This document shows positions 55,118 to 63,919 of a stretch of 64,000 nt of DNA, in pieces; position 1 is the first letter of the stretch; every line of letters begins with the position of its first letter. A model generated the notes under the pieces. That model was not told where the DNA came from. It searched no databases and saw nothing but the letters and a program-made list of their open reading frames with translations. Made by a program: the position numbers and the translations under genes. Source of the DNA: Leptolyngbya boryana PCC 6306 (GTDB taxonomy: Bacteria; Cyanobacteriota; Cyanobacteriia; Leptolyngbyales; Leptolyngbyaceae); contig NZ_KB731324.1 in assembly GCF_000353285.1 (NCBI RefSeq), positions 2,188,577 through 2,252,576 on the forward strand, read 5' to 3'.

Positions 55118-55624
55118 TTATGCGTCGTCATCGCTATCCACAACAGCAATATCGAAATGAAGGACATCTTCGCGTGTTCCAAGCTTGGTATAAAGTGCGA
55201 TCGCAGGATCATCCACAAGGTCTGCCTGCACGAAAATAACATAAGCTGATCGCGCGACAGCAATCTTCTTCAGTTCCTGAATTAGTGCGGTGGCAATGCC
55301 TTCGCGTCGATGCGCTGCTGCAACAGCGAGATCGTAAATATAAATTTCACTACGCTCCTGCTCAAACTTCTGAAGTTCATAAGCAGCAAGACCTCCAACG
55401 ACTGAACCATTCTTTAACGCTGCAAGCGCGATGAAATAATCGCTGCTGAGCAACCGCTTGAGATAGGTATGACTTGGGCGAAATGAGTTATAGGTATCAA
55501 CTTCGTCGAAAGCCTCACCGAAGGTAGCCAATAAGTCTTCCATCAGTGTCAAGTCGTTGGAGGTAAGCTGACGAATGCTAATTGGCTCAGAAGATGGCGT
55601 TTTCATATCTATTGATTGGGGCAA
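55118..55624 (-). CDS. AAC(3)-I-like aminoglycoside N-acetyltransferase
   Basis: A GNAT acetyltransferase of 168 residues (162 if ATG at the seventh codon is used). The stretches [63 protein letters not shown] (the AAC(3)-I hallmark), [11 protein letters not shown] (acetyl-CoA motif A) and [21 protein letters not shown] follow the AAC(3)-I family almost blockwise. Enzymes of that group acetylate the 3-amino group of gentamicin-type drugs. Whether this chromosomal homologue confers resistance is unknown. It is not next to any mobile element I can see. Confidence 0.87.
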   Translation of the reverse strand: MPQSIDMKTPSSEPISIRQLTSNDLTLMEDLLATFGEAFDEVDTYNSFRPSHTYLKRLLSSDYFIALAALKNGSVVGGLAAYELQKFEQERSEIYIYDLAVAAAHRREGIATALIQELKKIAVARSAYVIFVQADLVDDPAIALYTKLGTREDVLHFDIAVVDSDDDA

Positions 55625-55782
55625 CGCAGAAAAATGATCGGTGAAAATGTATAATGTCTCGCTTTACTTGCTGCAAGGAGCTTTCGGACTTCAATAATCT
55701 CGGTTCTAAACGGCCGGGTGTGGGTTGTTGGACATAGCTACTATATCCTTCTCAAACCTTGATCTTTCTTAAACCTATCTTA

Positions 55783-55911
55783 TTAGCGCCAATTGTCTAA
55801 TACAAAAACGTCTACTCGATTGTAACCAGGCTCGTTTGGTCTCTGCATAACGACATCTACAGGTTCAGTGTAGAAAACGTTGAGCAAGCATCCTGGTATA
55901 GGCTGTCTCAT
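55783..55911 (-). pseudogene. Possible C-terminal gene remnant
   Basis: A 42-codon frame from ATG 55911 (ends NEPGYNRVDVFVLDNWR before a stop) has protein-like composition resembling the end of a larger protein. No recognisable family. It lies in a 533-bp region, 55625-56157, that also holds the HxlR remnant. Confidence 0.3.
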
Positions 55912-56001
55912 GACTCGTATTCACTCCAGCAACTAGATGCAGCAGTTTTTGTACGGTCGGTGTGCAGAGGGAGTTATGGGTAGACAAGAGCAGTACCGGA
56001 A

Positions 56002-56085
56002 TGATCAATTCCCACACCATATCGCTATTCACCCTTGAGATATAACCAAGTTGGCACCTGACACACGCGATCGCCCTCAAAACAG
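56002..56085 (-). pseudogene. Fragment duplicated from the HxlR regulator gene
   Basis: Closely similar to 53020-53109 inside the HxlR-family gene, in the same orientation, with a 6-bp deletion and several substitutions. The translated fragment reads CFEGDRVCQVPTWLYLKGE, then a stop where the gene has Trp, then RYGVGIDHS. It is a decayed paralogue or partial duplication and explains why a 98-codon frame over 55865-56161 is not a gene. Confidence 0.75.
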
Positions 56086-56157
56086 TGCCATAAATCACAC
56101 GATGAGGGGAGCAAAACGATGCGTTGGCAGAAACGCTACATTGTGAAATTAGCCTCC

Positions 56158-56919
56158 TCACAGATTTGCGATCAGAATGGGCGCACCCGTATGTTTTTGA
56201 GGAGCATCGCTATCTTCAATTGTGACTGCAACTTTCGTCACCAGTTTTTTAGAACGGTAGGCTTTGGGAACTGAGAGCGTTTGGGAAAATTCGCTGCGAT
56301 CATTAACCTGGAAAGCTTCTGTCAAGATTGCCTGTTTCTGGTCTGTAGTGAAGGGGGCATCTGGTTTCAAAACAGTCCATAACGCATAAACTTTGCCCGG
56401 GGGTAGAGGCGGTAAGTTCTTGACGACAAGCGTTGCTTCTAGTGTGTTTGGATTGACCACCATTGTTGCAGACCCCTGGTTACCACTCGTTGCATCTAGA
56501 ATATAAGTCAGTGCCGCATAGCGCTGTGTTTCAGTTTGGCTAGTTTGTAAAGCTTGCCGCAACCCGTAATTGTTAATTCCTAACGCAACAATCAGGACTG
56601 CTGCCGCAACCTCCATTCCACTTCGCCAAGAAAGAGATCGACCCGGTCTGGAGACAGTCCGTATGCTGGTTTTAGAATTAGCTATCTGGGCATTCTCTAA
56701 AATCATGGAACGTAGAGAAATTGGAGGTGCCAACTCGGGTGAAACGTGAGACACTTCTAGAGCTTTTTGCATTTGGGTAATTTCTTCTGCGATCGCTGGC
56801 TCTCGCTCCAATAGACGCTCAAATTCTGCTGCCTCCTCTGGGCTGAGGTCACCTAGGACATAACCTGCAATGAGTAGCTGTAACTCTTCTGAAGGCATCG
56901 ACATCGCCATCCCCATCAA
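56158..56919 (-). CDS. Anti-sigma factor, RskA type
   Basis: Single-pass membrane anti-sigma factor of 253 residues. An N-terminal zinc-less anti-sigma domain (LQLLIAGYVLGDLSPEEAAEFERLL, residues about 12-40), one transmembrane helix (VAAAVLIVALGINNYGL, about 105-122) and a periplasmic RskA C-terminal domain with LPPLPPGKVYALWTVL. It would hold the upstream sigma factor inactive until an envelope signal releases it. It starts 4 bp after the sigma gene, so is cotranscribed. Confidence 0.92.
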   Translation of the reverse strand: MMGMAMSMPSEELQLLIAGYVLGDLSPEEAAEFERLLEREPAIAEEITQMQKALEVSHVSPELAPPISLRSMILENAQIANSKTSIRTVSRPGRSLSWRSGMEVAAAVLIVALGINNYGLRQALQTSQTETQRYAALTYILDATSGNQGSATMVVNPNTLEATLVVKNLPPLPPGKVYALWTVLKPDAPFTTDQKQAILTEAFQVNDRSEFSQTLSVPKAYRSKKLVTKVAVTIEDSDAPQKHTGAPILIANL

Positions 56920-56923
56920 CTCT

Positions 56924-57517
56924 TTAGTTTAAACTTGTCAGCGCTTTGCGTAATTTGAGCAGTCCTGTTCTCGCTCTCCCTTTTACCGTACCCAGTGGAA
57001 TCTCCAGTTGTTTAGCAATTTCTGATTGGCTAAGCCCATCATAGTAAGCCATTTTCAAAATTTGCTGTTGATCGTCTGACAACTGAGCTAAGGCGTTACG
57101 GACTTCCTGGGATTGCTCGTGTTGAAAGGCACGCTCAAGCGGAACATTCGGGGCGCTCTCAGCCTGTCCACCCAGTTTCCAACGATCGAGCGTTTGACGT
57201 GCACTGTTGCGCGATCTCAATCGATCCCGTGCCCGCGATCGCGTCAAAATTGCCAGAAAAGTACGCAGAGATCCTCGCTTTGGGTCGTAGGTTGTCCCTT
57301 TTGCCAGAGTTAGAAAGATGTCTTGAGTTAAGTCTTCAGCTTCTTGAGCATTGCCAAGGGTATTGAGTGCGATTCCGTAGACTAACCTGGCGTGGCGATC
57401 ATAGAGCACACCGAGCGCAACAGTCTGACCATTGCTCAATGCCAGAATTAATTCTGCATCTGTCTGGTTCGACTCGGGGGAGGCTTGGTTAGCAGACGGC
57501 TCAGACGGCATACACAA
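56924..57517 (-). CDS. ECF/group 4 RNA polymerase sigma factor
   Basis: A 197-residue sigma-70 factor with region 2 (LYDRHARLVYGIALNTLGNAQEAEDLTQDIFLTL, residues about 37-70) and region 4 (LSDDQQQILKMAYYDGLSQSEIAKQLEIPLGTVKGRARTGL in outline, residues about 140-185), without regions 1 and 3, as in SigK-like ECF sigma factors. It is followed by its RskA-type anti-sigma factor; the CHRD-protein gene 249 bp upstream may be a target. Confidence 0.94.
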   Translation of the reverse strand: MCMPSEPSANQASPESNQTDAELILALSNGQTVALGVLYDRHARLVYGIALNTLGNAQEAEDLTQDIFLTLAKGTTYDPKRGSLRTFLAILTRSRARDRLRSRNSARQTLDRWKLGGQAESAPNVPLERAFQHEQSQEVRNALAQLSDDQQQILKMAYYDGLSQSEIAKQLEIPLGTVKGRARTGLLKLRKALTSLN

Positions 57518-57766
57518 AACAATTTGTTTTTGGGGACGAGGGCATAGAGTCGGAAGTTTGCAGAAAACGAATAAAGATGAAAAACACAGGCAATCTCAAT
57601 CTCTGGTACGGCAAAAGCTACCGAATCCGTCCAAGAGGTTGCCCGTGAGTTGGTTAAATTATCCTTGCAAGTATACTACGCTGTTCGCAGAAGGCTACGC
57701 TTGCTAGATATCGTTATTGCTACTTTAGCCCTCATTTTGGTACGGTTCTCAATCAAAGCATCTGGA

Positions 57767-58408
57767 TTAGAGTGCTCGAAAAATGCCGCGCAATTCTCCA
57801 GCCCGATTCTGCTTGGTGTGAATATCGACATAGAGGTTGCCTTCAGAGAGTGCCTGAAGCTGTTCAGCCGTCAGAGTATACTCTCCGGCAAATCTACCGC
57901 CCATTGCAGTATCGTTCAAGGTTACAGTTAGCGCATATTGGAAGGGTCCGTTCTGGTTAGGTTCGCCCCGATGGATGTGAACCGCAGAGGTGATGTTAGG
58001 ATTCGGAGGATTAACGGGGTCTGCTGCATAGTCACGTAAACCACTAGATAGCCCCCCAAAGTCTCCCCGAACAATGAGACGATCTCCTGCCAATGCTGCG
58101 CCAGCTACACCCGTTGCAGAAGTTGAGGGTGCGTTCGGTACTACATTATTGTTCGTCAAGATGGCTGCATAGCGTTGCAAAGAACTGCTAGACATTCCTT
58201 GAGCCATGAGAACGGACTCAGCTTCTTGTAAATCTGCCATCAAATGCTGATTGATTGGATTCTGAATCTGGGTTGGTTGAGCCGATTGGAATGTGTTGAA
58301 GGATGGTGCAATTTTACTCAAAGAAGCTGCTGTTGAGAGACCAATTATCAATACACAGGCGATCGTGCCAAGCAGAAAATTGGAGAGTACTCGCTTTGTC
58401 TTATTCAT
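57767..58408 (-). CDS. CHRD-domain periplasmic protein
   Basis: Secreted 213-residue protein: a signal peptide (LSNFLLGTIACVLIIGLSTA, to about residue 28), then a CHRD-like domain with SAVHIHRGEPNQNGPFQYALTVTLND and the final NLYVDIHTKQNRAGELRG. CHRD domains occur in secreted proteins of unclear role, often in ECF sigma operons. Its upstream position to the sigma/anti-sigma pair on the same strand suggests it belongs to that regulon. Confidence 0.88.
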   Translation of the reverse strand: MNKTKRVLSNFLLGTIACVLIIGLSTAASLSKIAPSFNTFQSAQPTQIQNPINQHLMADLQEAESVLMAQGMSSSSLQRYAAILTNNNVVPNAPSTSATGVAGAALAGDRLIVRGDFGGLSSGLRDYAADPVNPPNPNITSAVHIHRGEPNQNGPFQYALTVTLNDTAMGGRFAGEYTLTAEQLQALSEGNLYVDIHTKQNRAGELRGIFRAL

Positions 58409-58745
58409 CAGGACTAGCCTTAGTTAGTAGATTTCTAGCAATAGTACGAAGCAGGCGATGATTTGGATGTATGGGGATTCTAATTTTTTAGTTTTTAGAG
58501 AAGAGCATTCGTCGGCTTGCAAACAGAATCGGTTGGGAAAACAGCGTGGCTAAGCGTTCGATGGTGATTCTGTGCTCTCTTTAAAACAGTTCGACTAAGA
58601 TTTCTGGCATTACGAATTGCCTATTGCACAGTTGAGTGTATCAACAGGTCTGATAAAATGTCGCCCTCATTTGAGTTGTGCGGAGTTGGCATATGCGGCA
58701 TGACGATTATTTGGACTGAAAGATACTGAATTGTGTGATCTTCCG
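58409..58745. other. Gene-free spacer
   Basis: I see no gene, repeat or RNA here. It probably holds the promoter of the CHRD gene at its left end. Confidence 0.5.
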
Positions 58746-59198
58746 TTAGCTCTGTTTCAGCGATCGTAGTAATTCCCTTGGTCTTGCATCTCGAATCACA
58801 GAATATCGATCGAGGTAATTGACATAAATATAATGCTCGTACTCATACCAATTCATTTCAGCTTTTTCGCGATTACACTGCTGGCAAATCACCCAGAAGT
58901 TTCGGAAATCCATTGAGAGCCAAGGATATTGTGCGCGGGGCAATTTGTGATCGATCGTTCTGCCACTTTTGAACGAATATTTCTGATCACAAATCGGACA
59001 GTCTCGATCGGAATGTTCTTTGACCCAGGTTTGGCTCTCTAACGTCGTTCCACATTCACTATCCCCATTGACATATCGCCAATAGTCATATTTTCGATAG
59101 TCCTCAAAATCCTGAGCCGTCAGCTTGTGATATCGTTTGTTTCCAACGACAGCGGCGAGTTTGAAGAGTTCTTCTAAGCTTTTATCGTCAAGATTCAT
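58746..59198 (-). CDS. HNH endonuclease
   Basis: A 150-residue HNH nuclease. Zinc Cys pairs CPIC (67-70) and CQQC (105-108) surround GRTIDHKLP with Asp83-His84, and Asn100 (FRNFW) and Asn109 complete the beta-beta-alpha metal site. An N-terminal helical part has no assigned role. It is the last gene of a three-gene overlapping unit; its ATG overlaps the stop of the gene before it by 4 bp (ATGA). Target DNA unknown; candidate nuclease effector. Confidence 0.87.
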   Translation of the reverse strand: MNLDDKSLEELFKLAAVVGNKRYHKLTAQDFEDYRKYDYWRYVNGDSECGTTLESQTWVKEHSDRDCPICDQKYSFKSGRTIDHKLPRAQYPWLSMDFRNFWVICQQCNREKAEMNWYEYEHYIYVNYLDRYSVIRDARPRELLRSLKQS

Positions 59199-59578
59199 CG
59201 TCTGGGCTTGGGTTTAGAGAAGTCAATGATTTCAGGCTCAGTATCAGGAAATTGTCGATCGACTAATTCTCCGATTTCGGCAACTTCTTTGGCGAGCTTT
59301 TGATTAAATTCTTCAATCTCTTCTTGGGTTTGATATTTTTTGCCAATTCGATCGACTTCGAGAAAGAGTTCTTCGAGTGAGAGATCTTCAGAAACGCGAT
59401 CGCTGTCGAGTAACTCCTGGATGCGCTGATACAACGCAATCACATTATCCCATCCAGTATTCTTGAGTCCGCTTGCTTTTAAGAGCTTCTGGCTCTCTTG
59501 ACTAAGCTGCGATCGAATCTGTGAGTTTGCTTTTTGCAACTCACGATAGTTCATACCTTGAAAAGTTCGTTTCGCCAT
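59195..59578 (-). CDS. Unknown helical protein in HNH operon, 127 aa
   Basis: A 127-residue charged helical protein starting MAKRTFQGMNYRELQKANS. It contains a coiled-coil-like acidic stretch (EEEIEEFNQKLAKEVAEIGEL) and a Pro/Lys/Arg-rich tail (SKPKPRR). No motif is recognised. I chose ATG 59578 because it overlaps the previous stop in a TAATG arrangement; a farther start at 59593 is less likely. Coupled to both neighbours. Confidence 0.7.
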   Translation of the reverse strand: MAKRTFQGMNYRELQKANSQIRSQLSQESQKLLKASGLKNTGWDNVIALYQRIQELLDSDRVSEDLSLEELFLEVDRIGKKYQTQEEIEEFNQKLAKEVAEIGELVDRQFPDTEPEIIDFSKPKPRR

Positions 59579-60141
59579 TATCCGAGCGTCCAACGAAACA
59601 ACCGAATAATCGCTTTCCGAAGCTGACTATCTTCGTACTGCAACAGTTCTTTAGTATCTCTTGCTAATCGCAACTTGATCGCATCGACAAACGTTTTCAA
59701 CGCTTTGTTATCTTTTTTCAATTGCTCATTTGCTCCAACCAGCTCAAGATTCTGCGAAGAGAGCGTTTCAACTTTTGTCGAAAGTTGTTGAACTTCAGTA
59801 GATAGCTTTGCGTACTCTTGTTCTAATTGTTGTTTACGATCGAGTAATTTCAATTTATCAGCTTCGATCGAGGAGATAGATGCCTCTAATTCTTGGTACT
59901 CAACTTGCAATGATTTGAGTTCAGCTTCTGCCTTACTTTTAAGTCTGCCATAGTAAGCATTATTGCTTCCTAAGCTAGAATTCTTGACTGCAAAGGACTC
60001 GACTAATTTTGCAGCGCTCGGCTCAAGACTTAACACATCTAACAAGCGTTCACACTCCTCTTTGCTCAACGCTTGACTAATATTTTTATTGATTCCGTAT
60101 TTTGCTTTCAAAACACTTTGAAGCTGATCCTTTGATGCCAT
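59578..60141 (-). CDS. Coiled-coil protein in HNH operon, 187 aa
   Basis: A 187-residue protein from ATG 60141. An N-terminal DQLQSVLKAKYGINKNISQ...ECERLLDVLSLEPSAAKLVESF segment of helical type is followed by a long coiled coil (residues about 65-155, heptads such as LKSLQVEYQELEASISSIEADKLKLL). It ends KAIIRLFRWTLG. It is the first of three overlapping genes with the HNH nuclease. The start at 60162 would add seven residues. Function unknown; a structural or sensing partner of the nuclease is possible. Confidence 0.72.
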   Translation of the reverse strand: MASKDQLQSVLKAKYGINKNISQALSKEECERLLDVLSLEPSAAKLVESFAVKNSSLGSNNAYYGRLKSKAEAELKSLQVEYQELEASISSIEADKLKLLDRKQQLEQEYAKLSTEVQQLSTKVETLSSQNLELVGANEQLKKDNKALKTFVDAIKLRLARDTKELLQYEDSQLRKAIIRLFRWTLG

Positions 60142-60175
60142 ACTCGACCTCGTAAGCTTCACTTATTATACGAAT

Positions 60176-61354
60176 TCAACGAATCCAGAAATAAGTCATA
60201 CATAAAGTTATCAGTGTCAATGGCAACCCAAATTTCAAATGCTCCAAAAACGATAATCGATATCCTAATCTCCCCGCTGCTTCAATCATGATCAAATTTG
60301 CAACCGATCCAAAAATGGTCAAATTGCCTGCTAAGGTCGAACCTGCTGCAAGTCGTAACCAAGATTGAGAATCATTCTGTGCAATCAAAGGATGCAATAA
60401 CAAAACGGCTGGAACATTAGAAACGAGATTCGACAAAATTGCAGTCACGCTGAGAAATTTAGCTGGATGATCAATCGCTTGAGTCAGTGGTGCAAATACA
60501 TTCAAATCTTGGGTCGCTTTGGTGAGAATAAACAATCCCGAAAATAGAACAAGCAAATTCCAATCGACAGGTTGCAGTAAGCGATCAGGCTTTAACCTCC
60601 GAGTAATCAACAAAATACTAGCAGCGACCAAAGCAGATTCCGCTAAAGGCAATCCCACAACAAATGCAATCAACATTGCTGCCGTCACGCTCACAGTTTT
60701 GAACAACAAAGGTCGATAGACGCGAGGTTGAGGCAGCGAAAATTCTTGTGGAGTCGTCGATCTAACTTCGGGATACATCCAATACAGCAACACAAGTTGA
60801 ACACATAAGCCAAAAATCGCGATCGGCGTGAGTGCCTTAGCAAAGTCCAAATAGCCGATTTTGGAAAATGATCCAATCAAGATATTCTGTGGATTCCCGC
60901 TAATTGTGGCAACAGAGCCAAGATTCGTTGCCCCTGCCATGGCTAGTAAATAAGGAATCGGATTGATTCGCAAAGTTCGCGCCAAATCCAAAATCAGCGG
61001 CGTGAAAATCAGCGCCATTGCATCATTCAGAAAGAAAGCCGATAATGCAGCGACTCCAAAAGTAAGAACGGTGAGTAACCCGAATGGACTATGGGTAATG
61101 TTGAGAAGATGAGCGATCGCCAGTTGAAAAAATCCAGCTTGGGACAAGCCTGCATTCACAATCATCGTGCTGAGCAAGAATACAATCGTGGTTACATCGA
61201 TTGCGCGCCAAGCGTCTTGCAGATTCAATACGCCTAAAGCAATGAGAAATCCTGAACTTGCAAGTGCAATTGTGGCGCGATTCATGCGCAGTCCAGGGAA
61301 AGAACCAATCGCTAAGCCGAGATATGCGATCGCAATCACGAAATACTTCACCAA
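60176..61354 (-). CDS. SLC13/ArsB-type anion transporter
   Basis: Inner-membrane carrier of 392 residues with about eleven helices. The signature FLNDAMALIFTPLIL and the paired motifs GATNLGSVATISGNPQN and GNLTIFGSVANLIMIE are those of the ion-transporter superfamily that includes ArsB/NhaD and SLC13 members. Substrate unknown, perhaps a small oxyanion or dicarboxylate. It lies 34 bp before the coiled-coil gene on the same strand, so these may be cotranscribed. Confidence 0.9.
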   Translation of the reverse strand: MVKYFVIAIAYLGLAIGSFPGLRMNRATIALASSGFLIALGVLNLQDAWRAIDVTTIVFLLSTMIVNAGLSQAGFFQLAIAHLLNITHSPFGLLTVLTFGVAALSAFFLNDAMALIFTPLILDLARTLRINPIPYLLAMAGATNLGSVATISGNPQNILIGSFSKIGYLDFAKALTPIAIFGLCVQLVLLYWMYPEVRSTTPQEFSLPQPRVYRPLLFKTVSVTAAMLIAFVVGLPLAESALVAASILLITRRLKPDRLLQPVDWNLLVLFSGLFILTKATQDLNVFAPLTQAIDHPAKFLSVTAILSNLVSNVPAVLLLHPLIAQNDSQSWLRLAAGSTLAGNLTIFGSVANLIMIEAAGRLGYRLSFLEHLKFGLPLTLITLCMTYFWIR

Positions 61355-61452
61355 TAGACGGTTTCTCCCCCTTCTTTAGACAGTTTTCCCCCCAAGACAG
61401 CTTCTCTAGGATTTGACATGATAGAAAGCATCAAGTGAGAGCACACCAAATT

Positions 61453-61740
61453 ATGAAGCTTCCATTTTACGATTGGTATCGCAATCTCGTTCGCAACTCG
61501 AAATACCGTTGGTTGATTATTGCAGGAACCCTGGTTTACTTGTTTAGCCCGATCGACTTACTCCCTGACATGATTCCTCTGATCGGTCAGATTGACGATA
61601 CCGTCGTTCTCGGCTTACTGGTTGCTGAAGTCTCTTCAATGCTAATGGATCGTCTCAAAGCCCAGAAGGGTACAACGACCGCAACGGTTGATGGCACACC
61701 TGCTGAAGCAGTCGATGTTGAAGCAAAAACGATCAGCTAA
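61453..61740 (+). CDS. YkvA (DUF1232) family protein
   Basis: A 95-residue membrane protein with the DUF1232 core: YRWLIIAGTLVYLFSPIDLLPDMIPLIGQIDDTVVLGLLVA in two helices, followed by a hydrophilic acidic tail. The family is of unknown function. I chose ATG 61453 over an upstream in-frame GTG. Single gene. Confidence 0.9.
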   Translation: MKLPFYDWYRNLVRNSKYRWLIIAGTLVYLFSPIDLLPDMIPLIGQIDDTVVLGLLVAEVSSMLMDRLKAQKGTTTATVDGTPAEAVDVEAKTIS

Positions 61741-61744
61741 AAAA

Positions 61745-61814
61745 ATTGGGAGAATGGGGGAGTTGGGAGAAGTGATTTCTTATCCCCCATTCCCCTAATT
61801 CCCCACTCCCCTAA
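61745..61814. repeat. Imperfect G/C-tract palindrome after YkvA gene
   Basis: GGGAGAATGGGGGAGTTGGG faces CCCCCATTCCCCTAATTCCC across a short spacer, making an imperfect inverted repeat. The same type of G-tract repeat occurs at 28525-28590. It may act as a terminator-like structure. Confidence 0.45.
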
Positions 61815-61830
61815 GCACAAACTCAAGCAC

Positions 61831-61864
61831 AAAAAAACGGGCTAACTACAAAAGCTAACCCGCC
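61831..61864 (-). terminator. Terminator of ycf35
   Basis: On the minus strand CGGGTTAGCT pairs with AGTTAGCCCG (10 bp, two G-U pairs) and is followed by seven T. It lies 22 bp after the ycf35 stop. Confidence 0.9.
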
Positions 61865-61886
61865 AGCTTGGGAACGCGCAGAGAAA

Positions 61887-62240
61887 CTAATTTTGAACGA
61901 CCAACTTCACGTTAGCGTTGTTCAAGCCAGGGCGCTTGACTTCAGCCAAGGTCTTGTTAACCGCATACTTCTGGTTGATCGAGTTGATCAATTCGGTTTG
62001 ATTGTGCTTCTTCGCTACACCCCAAAGGTCAGCGATCAAATCGAAGGAACCATCAGCGTTCCGCGACCAGCCCAAATCATACTCGCCATCGAGAACTGCA
62101 ACGATGTCAGAACGAACCCGCTGACCGTTGTAGCCGCGAACATCAGCTTCGGTCTTAACCGAGATGCCCAAATCGCGCAGAGAAGACTTGAGGATTTCTG
62201 CGTCGGTGATCTTGGTGCGAAGAGTGCTAAAGTGAGACAT
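61887..62240 (-). CDS. ycf35: Ycf35 (DUF1257) protein
   Basis: A 117-residue protein conserved in cyanobacteria and plastids: MSHFSTLRTKITDAEILKSS at the start, ADVRGYNGQRVRSDIVAVLDGEYDLGWSRN and FDLIADLWGVAKKHNQTELI in the middle. Function undefined. I chose ATG 62240 because the family starts with MSHFS; a farther start at 62279 adds an unconserved extension. It ends with a strong terminator, and ycf46 lies 170 bp upstream. Confidence 0.95.
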   Translation of the reverse strand: MSHFSTLRTKITDAEILKSSLRDLGISVKTEADVRGYNGQRVRSDIVAVLDGEYDLGWSRNADGSFDLIADLWGVAKKHNQTELINSINQKYAVNKTLAEVKRPGLNNANVKLVVQN

Positions 62241-62410
62241 TTTAGGGTTTCCTCCGTGGAAAGTTGAAAACAACGACAACGTTTAGGTTTAGATGTTTTG
62301 AGGCTTACATGCTCAAAAAATGGTTTGTGCATTCAAGCTTTCAAAACGGTGTTCAAACTGCTGGTACTAGCCCAGCCCTTCATCCTGTTGGGAAGACAGG
62401 AGAAAGCCTT

Positions 62411-63919
62411 TTAGAACTCCAGTCGCTGATATTCAGCAACTGATGCTGCCGCAGGTCGCGCGCGCTGCCTAGCCCAATCCCGAAGGGCTGTTACCTGCTC
62501 AGTCATAGTCTTGGACAACGGCATTGTGGCTCTTGATGCCGCAATGATGTCCAATTGAGTAAACTCTCGATCTTGAGCAAAAGCTTCATACATCGCTGCA
62601 ACTAATGCTTGCTCAATTTCAGCTCCAGAAAATCCATCACAGACGCTTGCTAACTGGTCGAGATCGAAGCGTTCAATTTCTCGTCGGCGTTTTGCAAGGT
62701 GGATTCTGAAAATTTCTTTCCGCTCTTCTGCATTCGGGAGATCAACAAAGAAGATCTCGTCGAATCGTCCTTTCCTTAAAAACTCGCCAGGTAAACGTTC
62801 AACTCGGTTCGCAGTTGCCATCACAAACACTGGAGAAGTCTTCTCTTGCATCCAGGTCAGGAATGACCCGAAGATCCGGCTTGAAGTTCCACCGTCTGAA
62901 TCGGCTGATCCGGATGTTCCAGCAAATGCTTTGTCCATTTCATCAATAAACAAGATCGCCGGAGAAATCGATTCAGCAGTCTTCAAAGCATTTCGCAGGT
63001 TCGCTTCTGATCGACCCACCATCGAGCCATCATACACACGTCCCATATCTAATCTCAGCAAGGGCAATCCCCACAATCGGGAAGTTGTCTTGGCAATGAG
63101 AGATTTTCCACACCCCGGAACGCCGAGAATCAACATTCCTTTCGGCTGGGGTAATCCATACTCTCTCGCTCGCTCAGTGAAGGCGTTCGATCGCTGTTTT
63201 AGCCAGTGCTTCAATTCGTCTAAGCCACCAACTGCCTCAAGCGTCTCATCTTCTTCCATGAACTCTAGGATGCCGTTCCGACGAATCAGCTGCTTCTTCT
63301 CAGAAAGAACAATATCAACTTCTTCTTCGGTCAAACGCCCGTTCGTAACCTGAGCCTTACGGTAAACTTTTTCTGCCTCATCTCGCGTCAACCCTAATGC
63401 TGCTTTTAACAACTTCTCGCGGGTTTCAGTCGTAATGCGGCGATTTCGGATCTGATCTAATTGAGTAGTGAGAACCTGATTCAACTCAGTCATCGTTGGA
63501 AGTGGGAAGTCCAGAACGATAACCTCTTTCTCTAGCTCAATCGGAACCGTTTGAACCGGAGACATTAAGACGATCGCTTTTTGCGTGCCTTTGAAAGATG
63601 CGATCGCATCGCGCAGCCATCGATTCACAGCGGGCGAATCAATAAACGGATGCAAGTCTTTGAAAACAAAGAGTCCAGGCTCTCGCTGGCGCATCACCCA
63701 CTCGATCGCGGCTTCGGGAGAAACCGTATTGTGCTGGGTCACACTGCGGGGCTGACCATACTCGACAATCCCGTGAGTCACCGTCCACAAATACAATCGC
63801 TTGGGGGGCTTGGTTTGGGCAAGCAGGGCAAGTGCTTGCTCTGCCCGTTCCTCTTCTGAGGTTACAAGATAAATTAGAGGATATTGAGCCTGTAATAGGA
63901 TGTTTAACTCTTCTTGCAT
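62411..63919 (-). CDS. ycf46: Ycf46-type AAA+ ATPase
   Basis: A 502-residue AAA+ protein conserved in cyanobacteria and red-lineage plastids. The N-terminal domain (1-200) is Ycf46-specific; the AAA+ module has Walker A GVPGCGKS (266-273), Walker B ILFIDEMDK (322-330), and the second-region FLRKGRFDEIFFVDLP and FSGAEIEQAL. The mapped role is uncertain; a link to CO2 uptake or photosynthetic regulation has been proposed for cyanobacterial homologues. It is followed by ycf35 on the same strand. Confidence 0.93.
   Translation of the reverse strand: MQEELNILLQAQYPLIYLVTSEEERAEQALALLAQTKPPKRLYLWTVTHGIVEYGQPRSVTQHNTVSPEAAIEWVMRQREPGLFVFKDLHPFIDSPAVNRWLRDAIASFKGTQKAIVLMSPVQTVPIELEKEVIVLDFPLPTMTELNQVLTTQLDQIRNRRITTETREKLLKAALGLTRDEAEKVYRKAQVTNGRLTEEEVDIVLSEKKQLIRRNGILEFMEEDETLEAVGGLDELKHWLKQRSNAFTERAREYGLPQPKGMLILGVPGCGKSLIAKTTSRLWGLPLLRLDMGRVYDGSMVGRSEANLRNALKTAESISPAILFIDEMDKAFAGTSGSADSDGGTSSRIFGSFLTWMQEKTSPVFVMATANRVERLPGEFLRKGRFDEIFFVDLPNAEERKEIFRIHLAKRRREIERFDLDQLASVCDGFSGAEIEQALVAAMYEAFAQDREFTQLDIIAASRATMPLSKTMTEQVTALRDWARQRARPAAASVAEYQRLEF

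Noticed and set aside
55865-56161. A 98-codon minus-strand frame
   Set aside because: Another frame of the same strand holds the decayed HxlR duplicate, so this frame is a by-product of the remnant.
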